Source: Salinibaculum rarum (lineage in GTDB: Archaea; Halobacteriota; Halobacteria; Halobacteriales; Haloarculaceae). Taken from it: DNA of 64,000 bases. This document shows, one piece after another, positions 34,876-44,140 of this stretch (its first letter is position 1; the number at the start of each line of letters is the position of its first letter). Position numbers and translations under genes: made by a program. The stretch lies in the NCBI RefSeq assembly GCF_030505615.1, contig NZ_CP129992.1, positions 2,480,001 to 2,544,000 of the forward strand. Direction: 5' to 3'. The notes below the pieces were generated by a model. That model ran no database searches. It was given only the letters and a program-made list of their open reading frames with translations, and had not been told where the DNA came from.

Positions 34876-35778
34876 ATGGATATCTCGGTAGTCGTCCCGA
34901 CACTCAACGCCTGCGACAAGCTAGCGGGCTGTCTGGACGCACTCGCCGAGCACGCCCCCAGCGCCGAAATCATCGTCGTCAACGGTCCCTCGACCGACGG
35001 AACAACCGGAATGGTCCGTGACCGCGACGACGTGGCGGTTCTCGTCGAGGTCGCAGACCGGACGATAAACGCCGAGCGAAACGCGGGCATCAACCACGCG
35101 AGCGGAGAGGCAATCGCGCTCGTCAACCAGAACCTCTCTGTGACCGAGACGTGGGAGGAAGCCGTCCGCAGCGGCCTCGCCGACAACGACGTGGTCACGG
35201 GACCGACACACACCCAGCTGACAGCCGGCATCGAGACGGAAAAGAAGGAATCACGGACGATTTCCGGCCGTGAGGTGACATACCTCAACGGCGGAAACAC
35301 GGCTTTCCGCAGGGAGCCACTGGACGAACTCGATGGCTTCGACGAGTATCTCGACATCGGCGGGATGCGAGACCTGGCTCACCGACTCGCGGCACTGGAC
35401 GTCTCGGTCCGGTGGGACGACGAATTGTGCGCACGCCGTGACGTGGGCGCCGACGGCGGCGAGACAGCGACCGACTGGGGCTGGAAATACCGGTCGCTCG
35501 CCTACCGCCTCGTGAAAAACTACGGGTTCCGGCCGACGGTCGTCCGGCGCCTGCTCGGTCATGCCGGCTCCGACGGGTACGCCGAACTCCGGGGAGTCGT
35601 CCGCGGGAACGGGCGGCCGTCGAACTGGCTTGGGACTGGTCGCGATGTCACCAGCAACATGCTCGGCGGCATCAAAGACGGACTGGTCGCCCGGCGACTC
35701 GACAAGACGGTCCGGCGGAATCCGCGGGGACGGTCCTCCCGGACAGACCGAGCGGTGACGGTGTACGACTGGCGCTGA
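34876..35778 (+). CDS. Glycosyltransferase family 2-like protein lacking a DxD motif
   Basis: 300 residues from ATG 34876 (MDISVVVPTLNA). The GT-A nucleotide-binding half is clear: VVVPTLNACDKL, VNGPSTDGT, RNAGINHASGEAIALVNQN. At the DxD position it reads NQN, and the later ED(D) motif is GMRD, so metal and acceptor-base residues are missing. The C-terminal half has WGWKYRSLAYRLVKNYG. It could be an inactive or metal-independent transferase. A T-rich TATA-like stretch just upstream suggests a leaderless start. Confidence 0.7.
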   Translation: MDISVVVPTLNACDKLAGCLDALAEHAPSAEIIVVNGPSTDGTTGMVRDRDDVAVLVEVADRTINAERNAGINHASGEAIALVNQNLSVTETWEEAVRSGLADNDVVTGPTHTQLTAGIETEKKESRTISGREVTYLNGGNTAFRREPLDELDGFDEYLDIGGMRDLAHRLAALDVSVRWDDELCARRDVGADGGETATDWGWKYRSLAYRLVKNYGFRPTVVRRLLGHAGSDGYAELRGVVRGNGRPSNWLGTGRDVTSNMLGGIKDGLVARRLDKTVRRNPRGRSSRTDRAVTVYDWR

Positions 35779-35781
35779 CGG

Positions 35782-36588
35782 TCAGGGCGACAGCGCCTCG
35801 ATGACCCGCGCGGCGTTTTTCGAGAACACTTTCTTCATCGCATCTTCCGGCACGTCGAGTGTCAGCACTTCCATGATGGCGACGTTCGGGTGCGAGGCCG
35901 GGGCACCGCTGCCGAAGAAGACGCGGTCAGGGTGCTCTCGGACCGCCCGCTCTATGGGGTCGCGCTTGCGCACGAACGTCGTATCGAGATAGCAGTTGTC
36001 GTGACGGGAGAGCAGGTCGATTGCCGCCTCCGTCAACTCGTCGTCGAGCGGATAGCCGCCAAAGTGTGAGACGACAAGCGGGAAATCGTACTCCAGAAGC
36101 GTCTCCTCGATTACCGACGGCGGAAAGCCGCGGCCGCCGTAGGTGAGCACCGGCAGGCCGCGCTCGGCCAGTTCCGAGAGGACCTCCTCGTCGGGAAGGC
36201 CATCGACAGTCGGGTGGAGCTTGAACCCGGCAAAGCGGTCGTCGTACGCGTACTTCTCGATGTCCTCGGGCGACGTGTGATACTCCGTCCGCGAGGCCGC
36301 GATGTTTCGCAGGCGCGACCCGGTCCCCTGCCCGGGGTCTCTGGCGCCGTTGATACGCGCCATCGCCACGAAGGGGCGTCCGACGCTCATCCGGGCAACG
36401 GCGTTGTTCGCCTTCAGATACCCCTCCTCTCGCGCGCCGGCGAAGGCGAGCGCCCGGACGACGCCCGCCTGGTGGAGTTCCCGTTCGACCTGCTCCGGGT
36501 CACCACGGTCACCGGCACGGCGACTCTCGTCCGGTTCGAGTTGGAGATGGACGTCGACGACTCTGAACCCGTGCTCCAGTTCGAGCAT
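35782..36588 (-). CDS. Amidohydrolase-superfamily TIM-barrel protein
   Basis: 268 residues. Barrel landmarks: N-terminal FRVVDVHLQLEP, a central FAGFKLHPTVDGLPD (possible metal ligand His), FPLVVSHFGGYPLDDEL, DNCYLDTTF, and VFFGSGAPASHPN; the C-terminal helix ends KKVFSKNAARVIEAL like TatD/amidohydrolase-2 proteins. The first HxH motif is reduced (HLQ). Reaction unknown. A minus-strand TATA (TTTAATAG, ~36608-36617) suggests a leaderless start at ATG 36588. Confidence 0.75.
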   Translation of the reverse strand: MLELEHGFRVVDVHLQLEPDESRRAGDRGDPEQVERELHQAGVVRALAFAGAREEGYLKANNAVARMSVGRPFVAMARINGARDPGQGTGSRLRNIAASRTEYHTSPEDIEKYAYDDRFAGFKLHPTVDGLPDEEVLSELAERGLPVLTYGGRGFPPSVIEETLLEYDFPLVVSHFGGYPLDDELTEAAIDLLSRHDNCYLDTTFVRKRDPIERAVREHPDRVFFGSGAPASHPNVAIMEVLTLDVPEDAMKKVFSKNAARVIEALSP

Positions 36589-36673
36589 CTACCGGGTAAT
36601 CACGGAGGTGCCTATTAAACCCTGCACGAGTGGGCCGGCCGACAGCGCCCCGCGGTCGCTTCGATGCGACATA

Positions 36674-36681
36674 TTTATATA
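36674..36681 (+). promoter_or_regulatory. TATA box of the thermosome gene
   Basis: TTTATATA, a near-consensus archaeal TATA preceded by CGACATA as possible BRE. The transcript would start about 36702, giving a leader near 15 nt before the ATG at 36718. Strong promoters of this type drive haloarchaeal heat-shock cct genes. Confidence 0.7.
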
Positions 36682-36717
36682 GAACCACAAACCACACATG
36701 AAACGAGGAACTCAATC

Positions 36718-38304
36718 ATGTCTCAATCTGGCCAGCGACGCATGGGTGGACAGCCCCTCTTTATTCTCAACGAGGATTCCGAGCGAACTAGCGGTGAAGA
36801 CGCACAGTCTGCAAACATCACAGCCGGCAAAGCGATAAGTGAATCGGTACGGACGACACTCGGTCCGCGCGGCATGGACAAGATGCTCGTCGCCGACGGC
36901 GACGTCGTCATCACCAACGACGGCGCGACCATCCTCGAGGAGATGGACATCGAGCATCCCGCCGCGCAGATGCTCAGCGAAGTCGCCGAAACGCAGGAAG
37001 AAGAAGTCGGCGACGGCACCACGACGGCCGCCGTCCTCGCCGGTGAACTCCTCTCGCAGGCCGAAGACCTGCTCGAGGAAGACGTACACCCGACGACCAT
37101 CGTCGAAGGGTACCACGCTGCTGCCGGCATCGCACAGGAGACCATCGACGAGGTCACGCTCGGTGGCGACCTGAGCGACGAACAGCTGCTCGAAGTCGCC
37201 GAGTCGAGCATGACCGGCAAGGGCACGGGCGACGTTGCCGCAGAAGTGCTCGCCAAGACCGTCGTCGAGGCGATTCGCCACGTCGACGGTGACCGCGAGA
37301 AGGGTGTCGACCGCAACAACATCACGATTCACGCCCAGACGGGCGCGGCCTCCAGTGCGACAGAACTCGTCGAGGGTGTCATCGTCGACGAGGAACCGGT
37401 CGTCTCCGACATGCCCCGCAGTGTCTCCGACGCCGCTATCGCGCTCGTCGACGCCGACCTCGAAGTCCAGGAGAGCAACATCGACGCCGAGTACAGCGTC
37501 TCGAACGTCGACCAGCTCAACGCCGCCATCGAGGCCGAGGACTCCGAGCTTCGCAACTACGCGGAGCAACTCGCCGACGTCGGCGCAGACGTCGTCCTCG
37601 TCACCGGTGACATGGAAGACCGCGTCGGAACCTACCTCGCCGAAGAGGGTATTCTCGCCTTCGAGGGTCTTTCGGACAGCGACGTGAAGTCCATCGCCTC
37701 CGCAACCGGCGGCAACCGCGTCGGCTCCGTCGACACGCTCGAAGCAGCGGACCTCGGTGCGGCCGACGACATCCACGTCGAGACCTACGGCGACGACGAC
37801 CTCGTCTTCGTCGAGGGTGGCGCTGCCGCCGAGGCCGTCACCGTCTTCGCTCGCGGCGGCACCGAACACGTCGTCGACGAACTCGAACGCGCGCTCCGCG
37901 ACGCACTCGACGTCGTGACCGCCGCCATCGATATGGGCGGTGTCGTCGCCGGCGCTGGCGCGACCGAAATCGCCATCGCCGACCGCATCCGCGAGGAGTC
38001 CGCAGGCATCGAGGGCCGCAAGCAACTGGCCGTCGAAGCCTTCGCCGACGCTGTCGACGTGCTCCCGCGCACGCTCGCCGAGAACACCGGCATGGACCCA
38101 ATCGACGCACTCGTCGACCTCCGCGCCGCACACGACGACACCGGCCGCGCTGGCGTCATCAGCCAGGGTCAGACCGGCGTCATCGACGACCCCGTCGACC
38201 ACGGTGTCCTCGACCCCGCCGCTGTCAAGCGCGAAGCCGTCGAGTCGGCTAACGAAGCCGCGACGATGATCGTCCGCATCGACGACGTCATCTCGGCCCA
38301 GTAA
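36718..38304 (+). CDS. cct3: Thermosome subunit (group II chaperonin)
   Basis: 528 residues from ATG 36718 ([12 protein letters not shown]). Group II motifs: [46 protein letters not shown] (nucleotide site), and [12 protein letters not shown] and [11 protein letters not shown] near the C terminus. It folds proteins in an ATP-dependent double ring. The C-terminal Gly-Gly-Met repeat tail of many haloarchaeal subunits is absent; the protein ends in VISAQ. The short length and, from memory, the position relative to lonB and trp genes suggest the third paralogue (Cct3). The very strong codon bias (C-ending codons) suggests high expression. Confidence 0.93.
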   Translation: MSQSGQRRMGGQPLFILNEDSERTSGEDAQSANITAGKAISESVRTTLGPRGMDKMLVADGDVVITNDGATILEEMDIEHPAAQMLSEVAETQEEEVGDGTTTAAVLAGELLSQAEDLLEEDVHPTTIVEGYHAAAGIAQETIDEVTLGGDLSDEQLLEVAESSMTGKGTGDVAAEVLAKTVVEAIRHVDGDREKGVDRNNITIHAQTGAASSATELVEGVIVDEEPVVSDMPRSVSDAAIALVDADLEVQESNIDAEYSVSNVDQLNAAIEAEDSELRNYAEQLADVGADVVLVTGDMEDRVGTYLAEEGILAFEGLSDSDVKSIASATGGNRVGSVDTLEAADLGAADDIHVETYGDDDLVFVEGGAAAEAVTVFARGGTEHVVDELERALRDALDVVTAAIDMGGVVAGAGATEIAIADRIREESAGIEGRKQLAVEAFADAVDVLPRTLAENTGMDPIDALVDLRAAHDDTGRAGVISQGQTGVIDDPVDHGVLDPAAVKREAVESANEAATMIVRIDDVISAQ

Positions 38305-38324
38305 GACGGACACACCATCTCGAA

Positions 38325-38330
38325 TTTTTT
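38325..38330 (+). terminator. T-tract after the thermosome gene
   Basis: TTTTTT 20 nt past the stop codon, in a GC-rich background. U-tracts are the usual signal for FttA-assisted termination in archaea. It also lies ~40 nt upstream of the next gene. Confidence 0.4.
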
Positions 38331-38368
38331 GCGGAGCCGTTACTTCCCTCCAGTGCCTACAGTCGGCT

Positions 38369-38995
38369 GTGTCAGCGCCGCCTGCCGTCACGACAGCACC
38401 GTGGGAGAAAGTCGACGAGTGGGCAGAAACCGCCTTCGAGAACCGGTTTGTCACGGTGAAGTCGGTCAACGCCGTCTACGAAGACCCTAAATTTCTATCG
38501 ACGGTTCAGCCACTCATGCCGTCGGGCGTCGACCAGACGCCGCGAGCGGTGTTTACCACCGGCCTGACGTTCGACCCACCGCCACCCGGCAACCGGACGA
38601 TGGCGAAACTGCTTGCGCTCGCAGCGAAGTACGCGAGTCGCGAGTTCCGCCAGAGTCTCGGCGAGGACGGCCTCCGGAACGTCGAACAGACCGGCACAAA
38701 GGACCTGCGGTTGCGTGGCCAGCGAACGGCCAAAGCCTTCCAGTACGACGCCAGCTATCCGCTGGACGGTGCAGCGCTTGGGGTCCCCGACGCCGACCCC
38801 GTGCTCTCGATTCGCGTCTGGGCGGCCATCTGGCCACGCGGCGATTCTTTCGAGATGGGTGGGGGCATCTACCCGCTCGAAGACCTCTCGACGGCGGTGG
38901 CACGCGCAGGCGGGGAGACCGACGTGACCATCGAAGCACGGCCGGGCGGTGACCGACGCGAAGTGTTCGACCGAATCCGGGAGGCCGCAGAGTAG
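38369..38995 (+). CDS. Conserved haloarchaeal protein of unknown function
   Basis: 208 residues from GTG 38369 (VSAPPAVTTAPWEKV). No recognised domain; soluble, mixed alpha/beta, with segments FLSTVQPLMPSGVDQTP, GNRTMAKLLALAAKYASREF and IRVWAAIWPRGDSFEMGGG. The coding signal is convincing (third-position GC, acidic bias) and the end overlaps nothing. It is convergent with the SAM-hydroxide adenosyltransferase (1 nt between stops). I do not recognise its role. Confidence 0.7.
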   Translation: MSAPPAVTTAPWEKVDEWAETAFENRFVTVKSVNAVYEDPKFLSTVQPLMPSGVDQTPRAVFTTGLTFDPPPPGNRTMAKLLALAAKYASREFRQSLGEDGLRNVEQTGTKDLRLRGQRTAKAFQYDASYPLDGAALGVPDADPVLSIRVWAAIWPRGDSFEMGGGIYPLEDLSTAVARAGGETDVTIEARPGGDRREVFDRIREAAE

Positions 38996-38996
38996 G

Positions 38997-39800
38997 TCAC
39001 CACGACAGGCGAATCCGATTGCCGACGTCGACACCGAAGGTCCTGTCCCCACGACCCTGGTTGACCGCGAGTTCGACGTTGCCGTGACTGCCGACGGTGA
39101 CGACGCGATGGCCCTCGTCGACGGCCGCGTAGGAGTGGCGCACCGACGCCGAGATGCCGTTTGCCTGAACGTGGTCGCCGAAGCGACCGGCCAGTGTGTC
39201 ACCGGGGATGTTCGTGATGACGTTGCCGAAACTGTCGACGGTCAGCACCTCACCGGTCGCCCCGTCCTCGCGGAGCGTCGGTTCCGGGAACTGGAGTTCG
39301 GCGAACTCGTCGGTCCGTTCGAACCCCGCGTCGGTCTCGACGGTCTCGTCGTCGGCGTCGTGGACGTGGGCCGCGGCAGGGGCAAAGAGGTCGCGGCCGT
39401 GGAACGTCTGGCTATCGGGCCGGGGCGGCCACGCGCTCTCGGTCGGGTCGGCCTCCGTCGGGTCGCCCTGTTCGTAGTCGACGGCGAACACCTCGATGTC
39501 GTCGCCCAGACGGCGCGCCGCCGGAAGGAGGATGCCGTTGTCGGGACCGACGAGAACGTGTTCGCCGGCGCGGACGACGAGCGCGTCCCGGTCGGTGCCG
39601 ACGCCGGGGTCGACGACGACAAGATGTACCGCGGGCGGAAAGTACGGGAGCAGTTCCTGCAACCAGAACGCCGTCGCGCGCACGTCCTGTCTGGGAAAGT
39701 CGTGTGAGATGTCGACCAGACGGGCGTCGGTGTGCTGACAGAGCACCCCCTTCATCGCCGCCGGATACGGGGAACCAAAATCGGAACTGAGCGTTATCAT
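38997..39800 (-). CDS. SAM hydroxide adenosyltransferase (DUF62)
   Basis: 267 residues from ATG 39800 (MITLSSDFGSPYPAAMKG). Family hallmarks: SDFGSPY N terminus, DARLVDISHDFPRQDVRATAF, HLVVVDPGVGT, VGPDNGIL and the later NVITNIPG. Members hydrolyse SAM to adenosine and methionine with an activated water; some relatives are fluorinases or chlorinases, but the chlorinase-type signature is not evident. It follows nadM (55 nt gap) on the same strand and may be co-transcribed. Confidence 0.88.
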   Translation of the reverse strand: MITLSSDFGSPYPAAMKGVLCQHTDARLVDISHDFPRQDVRATAFWLQELLPYFPPAVHLVVVDPGVGTDRDALVVRAGEHVLVGPDNGILLPAARRLGDDIEVFAVDYEQGDPTEADPTESAWPPRPDSQTFHGRDLFAPAAAHVHDADDETVETDAGFERTDEFAELQFPEPTLREDGATGEVLTVDSFGNVITNIPGDTLAGRFGDHVQANGISASVRHSYAAVDEGHRVVTVGSHGNVELAVNQGRGDRTFGVDVGNRIRLSW

Positions 39801-39855
39801 CGTCTCATAGTTGGAGACTGGCAGTCTTGTAGGTTGCCGGTGTGAGACCCAAAAA

Positions 39856-40377
39856 TCAGTCGTCGGCGTCGGAGTCAGCAATCGTCTGGAGGCGTTTCAC
39901 GCCGTCGATTTCGGCGATGGCACCGACCACGGCCTCGGGGACCCGGTCCCGCCACGACTCGCCGTCGATGATTCGCTCGCGGATGTTCGTTCCGCGCAGG
40001 CGGCCACGGTCTATCATCTGCGAGTCCCGGACGTCGTAGTCGGACTCGCCGAACAGTCGGATGACGAGCGGATTGTTCGTGTACACCACGTCGAAGGGCG
40101 GACACATACTCTCGACGTGACTGACCCAGACGGCGTTACGGTCGATGTCTTCCAGCGGCACGACGTACGTCTGGACGTCGATGTCCGCCAGCACGTTCGA
40201 AATCATCACCATCCGTTCCCCGGCCGTGAACGGGTTTCGGACGGTGTGTGATGCGTCGGCACTCCCGATGCCGATGACGAGTTCGTCGACCTCCGCGGCG
40301 ATAGATTCGACGAGTTGCTGGTGGCCGTTGTGGAACGGCTGGAACCGGCCCACGAGGAATCCGCGAATCGTCTGCAT
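39856..40377 (-). CDS. nadM: Nicotinamide-nucleotide adenylyltransferase (archaeal NadM)
   Basis: 173 residues from ATG 40377. The nucleotidyltransferase motifs GRFQPFHNGHQ (HxGH-type) and the C-terminal TNIRERI (ISSTxxR-type) are in place, with IGIGSADASHTVRNPFTAGER. It makes NAD from NMN and ATP. Length equals archaeal NadM. In the same direction as, and upstream of, the SAM hydroxide adenosyltransferase; divergent from lonB. Confidence 0.93.
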   Translation of the reverse strand: MQTIRGFLVGRFQPFHNGHQQLVESIAAEVDELVIGIGSADASHTVRNPFTAGERMVMISNVLADIDVQTYVVPLEDIDRNAVWVSHVESMCPPFDVVYTNNPLVIRLFGESDYDVRDSQMIDRGRLRGTNIRERIIDGESWRDRVPEAVVGAIAEIDGVKRLQTIADSDADD

Positions 40378-40500
40378 GTGGTCTCGAATCGTGTGGTAGT
40401 TTGATAAACCCGACGGGTTCTGTACCACTCGCTCGGTAGCGCGACTATCCGGCCGCAGTCTTGCGATTCCAAGTGCAAGCAAGCCTGGCTAATGGGAGAA

Positions 40501-40508
40501 AGTATATC
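40501..40508 (+). promoter_or_regulatory. TATA box of lonB
   Basis: AGTATATC, ~45 nt before the lonB ATG, giving a predicted leader of about 18 nt. The divergent nadM promoter shares this intergenic space (40378-40547). Confidence 0.5.
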
Positions 40509-40547
40509 AGTCGACAGACCTTGGTTACGGGTGTTAGCAACGTTTGC

Positions 40548-42611
40548 ATGAGTGACAATATAGAAACAGACGACATTCCGGGAATCGACCCGGACGTCGA
40601 CTCCGACGAGGACGATCCGGAGGCCGAAGAGCCGCCGGAGTCTGAGGAGGTTGGGAGCGACACCGACCTCGGGAGCGACGTCACGGTCGACGCCGGGGTG
40701 GAAGTCGACGAGGAGGCAGCCGAAGACGACCTGCTCGGCGGCCTGAAAATCGACTCCTCGGCGGACATCGAGGTCCCCGACAGGCTGGTCGACCAGGTCA
40801 TCGGGCAGGGCAACGCCCGCGACATCGTCAAGAAAGCGGCCAAGCAGCGCCGCCACGTGATGATGATTGGCTCGCCAGGGACCGGCAAGTCCATGCTGGC
40901 CAAGGCGATGAGCCAGTTGCTCCCCAAAGAGGAACTACAGGACGTACTCGTCTATCACAATCCCGACGACGGCAACGAGCCGAAAGTCCGGACGGTTCCG
41001 GCCGGGAAAGGCGAGCAAATCGTCGAAGCACACAAAGAGGAAGCCCGCAAGCGCAACCAGATGCGGAACTTCCTGATGTGGATTATCATCGCTATCGTCA
41101 TCGGGTACTCGCTGATTATCGTCCAGCAGATTCTGCTGGGCATTCTCGCAGCGGGTGTCATCTATCTTGCTTTCCGCTATGGCTCGCGTGGCAGCGACGC
41201 GATGATTCCGAACCTGCTGGTCAGCCGCGGCGACCAGCAGACCGCGCCCTTCGAGGAGGCGACCGGCGCACACGCCGGGGCGCTCCTGGGCGACGTCCGC
41301 CACGACCCGTTCCAGTCCGGTGGGATGGAGACGCCGAGCCACGACCGCGTCGAGGCCGGCGCCATCCACAAGGCCAACAAGGGCGTGCTGTTCATCGACG
41401 AAATCAACACGCTGGACATCCGGAGCCAGCAGAAGTTGATGACCGCCATCCAGGAAGGCGAGTTCTCGATTACGGGCCAGTCCGAGCGCTCCTCGGGTGC
41501 GATGGTCCAGACCGAGCCCGTCCCCTGTGACTTCGTGATGGTCGCGGCCGGGAACTTAGACGCCATGGAGAACATGCACCCGGCGCTGCGCTCGCGTATC
41601 AAAGGGTACGGCTACGAGGTGTACATGGACGACACCATCGACGACACGCCGGAGATGCGCCGGAAGTACGCCCGCTTCGTGGCCCAGGAAGTCGAGAAAG
41701 ACGGCCGTCTACCCCACTTCACGCCCGAGGCAATCGAGGAGGTCATCCTCGAATCACAGCGCCGCTCGGGGCGCAAAGAGCACCTCTCGCTGAAGCTTCG
41801 TGACCTCGGTGGGCTGGTCCGCGTCGCTGGCGACATCGCCCGCGCCGAGGACAAAGACTACACCGAACGCGACGACGTGTTGCAGGCAAAGAAGCGCTCC
41901 CGGTCTATCGAGCAACAGCTCGCGGACAACTACATCGAACGGCGCAAGGACTACGAACTCACCGTCTCCGACGGTGACGTGGTCGGCCGCGTCAACGGCC
42001 TGGCAGTCATGGGCGAGGACAGCGGTATCGTCCTCCCCGTGATGGCCGAAGTGACCCCGAGCCAGGGCCCCGGCGAAGTCATCGCCACGGGTCAGCTCAA
42101 GGAGATGGCCGAGGAGGCTGTCCTGAACGTCTCGGCTATCATCAAGAAGTTCTCCGACGAGGACATCTCCGAGAAGGACGTTCACATCCAGTTCGTCCAG
42201 GTCGGGGAGGGCGGCGTCGACGGCGACTCCGCCTCCATCACCGTTGCCACGGCAGTCATCTCCGCGCTGGAGGACATGCCCGTCGAGCAAAACATCGCCA
42301 TGACCGGCTCGCTGTCGGTCCGTGGTGACGTCTTGCCCGTCGGCGGCGTCACGCACAAAATCGAGGCCGCCGCAAAGTCCGGCCTCGACAAGGTCATCAT
42401 CCCTGCCGCAAACGAGCAGGACGTGATGATCGAAGACGAGTACGAGGAGATGATCGAAATCATCCCGGTCAGCCACATCAGCGAAGTGCTGGAAGTCGCG
42501 CTGGCCGGCGAGACGGACAAGGACTCGCTGGTCTCCCGGCTCAAGTCCATCACCGGCTCGGCACTCGAACACGACGTGGGCCGTGGCTCGGGCAGCCCCA
42601 ACCCACAGTAA
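40548..42611 (+). CDS. lonB: Membrane-bound ATP-dependent Lon protease (LonB)
   Basis: 687 residues from ATG 40548 ([12 protein letters not shown]). Acidic disordered N terminus (~1-60), AAA+ domain with Walker [11 protein letters not shown] (~107) split by two transmembrane helices (~174-208, [20 protein letters not shown]), Walker [11 protein letters not shown], then the protease domain with catalytic Ser near 560 in GDSASITVA and Lys near 603 in [11 protein letters not shown]. LonB is the essential archaeal Lon, degrading misfolded and regulatory proteins at the membrane; in Haloferax it controls carotenoid level. A CPBP protease gene follows 3 nt after the stop. Confidence 0.96.
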   Translation: MSDNIETDDIPGIDPDVDSDEDDPEAEEPPESEEVGSDTDLGSDVTVDAGVEVDEEAAEDDLLGGLKIDSSADIEVPDRLVDQVIGQGNARDIVKKAAKQRRHVMMIGSPGTGKSMLAKAMSQLLPKEELQDVLVYHNPDDGNEPKVRTVPAGKGEQIVEAHKEEARKRNQMRNFLMWIIIAIVIGYSLIIVQQILLGILAAGVIYLAFRYGSRGSDAMIPNLLVSRGDQQTAPFEEATGAHAGALLGDVRHDPFQSGGMETPSHDRVEAGAIHKANKGVLFIDEINTLDIRSQQKLMTAIQEGEFSITGQSERSSGAMVQTEPVPCDFVMVAAGNLDAMENMHPALRSRIKGYGYEVYMDDTIDDTPEMRRKYARFVAQEVEKDGRLPHFTPEAIEEVILESQRRSGRKEHLSLKLRDLGGLVRVAGDIARAEDKDYTERDDVLQAKKRSRSIEQQLADNYIERRKDYELTVSDGDVVGRVNGLAVMGEDSGIVLPVMAEVTPSQGPGEVIATGQLKEMAEEAVLNVSAIIKKFSDEDISEKDVHIQFVQVGEGGVDGDSASITVATAVISALEDMPVEQNIAMTGSLSVRGDVLPVGGVTHKIEAAAKSGLDKVIIPAANEQDVMIEDEYEEMIEIIPVSHISEVLEVALAGETDKDSLVSRLKSITGSALEHDVGRGSGSPNPQ

Positions 42612-42614
42612 CGC

Positions 42615-43541
42615 GTGCCCGGGTGGGTTCCGTTCACCGGGCTCACCGCCGTCGTCGTACTGCTTTTACTCGGTCTCGCACGACTCTCACAGCGTGCCGT
42701 CGACGACCAGCCTGCGCTTCCCGACGCCCGCGAATCGACGGCCACGCCAGACACCCCGGGAGACGGTGATGGGGAGCGTGCTGGCGTCGCGGTGGGAGAC
42801 GAATCGACGCCGACTGAGACGACATCGTCGTCGGTGACAGTCGAGTCAGACCAGGTAGACGCAGGGCCGACGACGAAAAGCGACCGGGGGGACGGGGAAC
42901 TGGAGTCGTCCCGGTCAGCCGACGACACCCCAGGTGCAGGCCCGGAGTTTTCGACGGGCGCGCTGCTGGCAAACGTCGCGCTCACCCAGGGATTGTTCGG
43001 TGTGGCACTCGCGGTCGGCGCGTGGTACTACGAGATACCGCTGTCGGCGCTGGGACTGACTGAGACAGCGGTCGGGACAGGGGCCCTCGCCATCGGCGTC
43101 GGCATCGTCTTCGGCGTCGTCCTCTGGGTGGCAAACGAGACGAGCGCGAGCGTCGCCGACGCGGTGGGTGCGACCTACGACGAGTCGCTTCGGGGGATGC
43201 TCGCCCCTGAGACGATTCCCGGCTGGGTGCTTCTGTTGGGTATTATCTTGCCGACCATCGCCCTCGTCGAGGAGTTGCTCTTCCGGGCGGCGCTTATCGG
43301 CGTCCCGGCAGCAGGCTTTGGCATCTCCCCGCTGGCGTTGGCCATCTTCTCGTCGGCACTGTTCGCGCTGGGCCACGGCGCTCAGGGGAAGGTCGGCATC
43401 GCGGTCACCGGTGGACTCGGACTCGTCCTCGCAGGCGGGTACATCCTCTCGGGTAGCCTGCTGGTGGTCGTCGTCGCCCACTATCTCGTGAACGCACTGG
43501 AATTTCTCGTCCACGAAGGACTCGGCGCAGACCGGTTCTAG
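42615..43541 (+). CDS. CPBP-family intramembrane metalloprotease
   Basis: 308 residues from GTG 42615. One helix at ~8-22, a long Thr/Ser/Asp-rich linker (~30-110), then about six hydrophobic segments. CPBP (CaaX protease/bacteriocin-processing) motifs: VEELLFRAAL (EExxxR) near 217, LFALGHGA, and VVAHYLVNALEFL (HxxxN). It cleaves membrane-embedded peptides; substrates unknown. It starts 3 nt after lonB and should be co-transcribed with it, linking two membrane proteases. The long linker between helix 1 and the core is unusual for the family. Confidence 0.85.
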   Translation: MPGWVPFTGLTAVVVLLLLGLARLSQRAVDDQPALPDARESTATPDTPGDGDGERAGVAVGDESTPTETTSSSVTVESDQVDAGPTTKSDRGDGELESSRSADDTPGAGPEFSTGALLANVALTQGLFGVALAVGAWYYEIPLSALGLTETAVGTGALAIGVGIVFGVVLWVANETSASVADAVGATYDESLRGMLAPETIPGWVLLLGIILPTIALVEELLFRAALIGVPAAGFGISPLALAIFSSALFALGHGAQGKVGIAVTGGLGLVLAGGYILSGSLLVVVVAHYLVNALEFLVHEGLGADRF

Positions 43542-43999
43542 AGGCCTTCGACCGCGCGGAGTTTCTGCTCGACCGGCGCCGGTGCGGCGCTGGGGCCGTC
43601 GCGAACGCGGTGGTCGGGAATCAAAAGCGGCGCCGGATTCCCCGCGAGCGCTTCGCGAGCGAGCGTGTGGTCGCTGTCCTCGTCGACGTCCAGGTCGGGC
43701 GTCATACGGACGAGTTGCTCGACAGTTATCTGGTCCCCGTACGGAACCTCGCGGAGTCGTTCGAGAACGCCGCGCTGGTCGGTGGGCACTGTCATTGCGA
43801 TGTCAACGTCGTCGAACCCGTCGGTTGTTCCCTCCAGATACGATGCGATGCGGTCGAGCAGGTCGTGGTCCTCCGACGCATCCTCCCCGATTGTCGTCGG
43901 GAACGACACGGAGATGACCCGCTGCTGTGCGAGACCGAGTTGCACGTAGCGGTCGAGATACGTCGACTCGCGGGCGTAGATACCGGCAGTCTCGTCCAT
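43538..43999 (-). CDS. MGMT/alkyltransferase-like protein with PDHR in place of PCHR
   Basis: 153 residues from ATG 43999 (MDETAGIYARES). The C-terminal ~80 residues follow the O6-alkylguanine-DNA alkyltransferase domain: VLERLREVPYGDQITVEQL (helix-turn-helix with PYG), ALAGNPAPLLIPDHRVRDGP (active-site loop) and VEQKLRAVEGL. The acceptor Cys of PCHR is Asp at residue 129, so alkyl transfer is impossible; alkyltransferase-like (ATL) proteins with other substitutions flag lesions for repair. Divergent from trpC. Confidence 0.75.
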   Translation of the reverse strand: MDETAGIYARESTYLDRYVQLGLAQQRVISVSFPTTIGEDASEDHDLLDRIASYLEGTTDGFDDVDIAMTVPTDQRGVLERLREVPYGDQITVEQLVRMTPDLDVDEDSDHTLAREALAGNPAPLLIPDHRVRDGPSAAPAPVEQKLRAVEGL

Positions 44000-44124
44000 A
44001 CCACGCAGTCGGGCCTCGGACCCTTGAAAATTTGTGTCGGACCGCAACCGTGCCCCAGCAGGCGCCACAGCCCAGGTGTCGCGAGTTGGGAGCAGTGTCG
44101 CAAGCCTTTTGTACATCTCTGTTC

Positions 44125-44140
44125 ATTAGTGTCCACTAAT
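44125..44140. promoter_or_regulatory. Palindrome overlapping the trpC start: putative trp operator
   Basis: ATTAGTG-TC-CACTAAT, perfect 7-bp arms. It overlaps the A and T of the trpC ATG (44139) and the predicted transcription start (TATA candidate CTTTTGTA near 44106-44113). TGTACA, a hexamer known from methanogen TrpY boxes, occurs at 44110-44115. A regulator bound here would shut trpCBA off. No trpY gene is in the window. Confidence 0.55.

Noticed and set aside
36712..38469. 585-codon open frame antisense to the thermosome gene
   Set aside because: Opposite strand of a highly expressed, strongly codon-biased gene; such antisense frames arise from GC-rich third positions, and its residues show no family features.
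44110..44115. TGTACA as a definite TrpY box
   Set aside because: One hexamer occurs often by chance and TrpY is known from methanogens; kept only as a hint in the trp finding.
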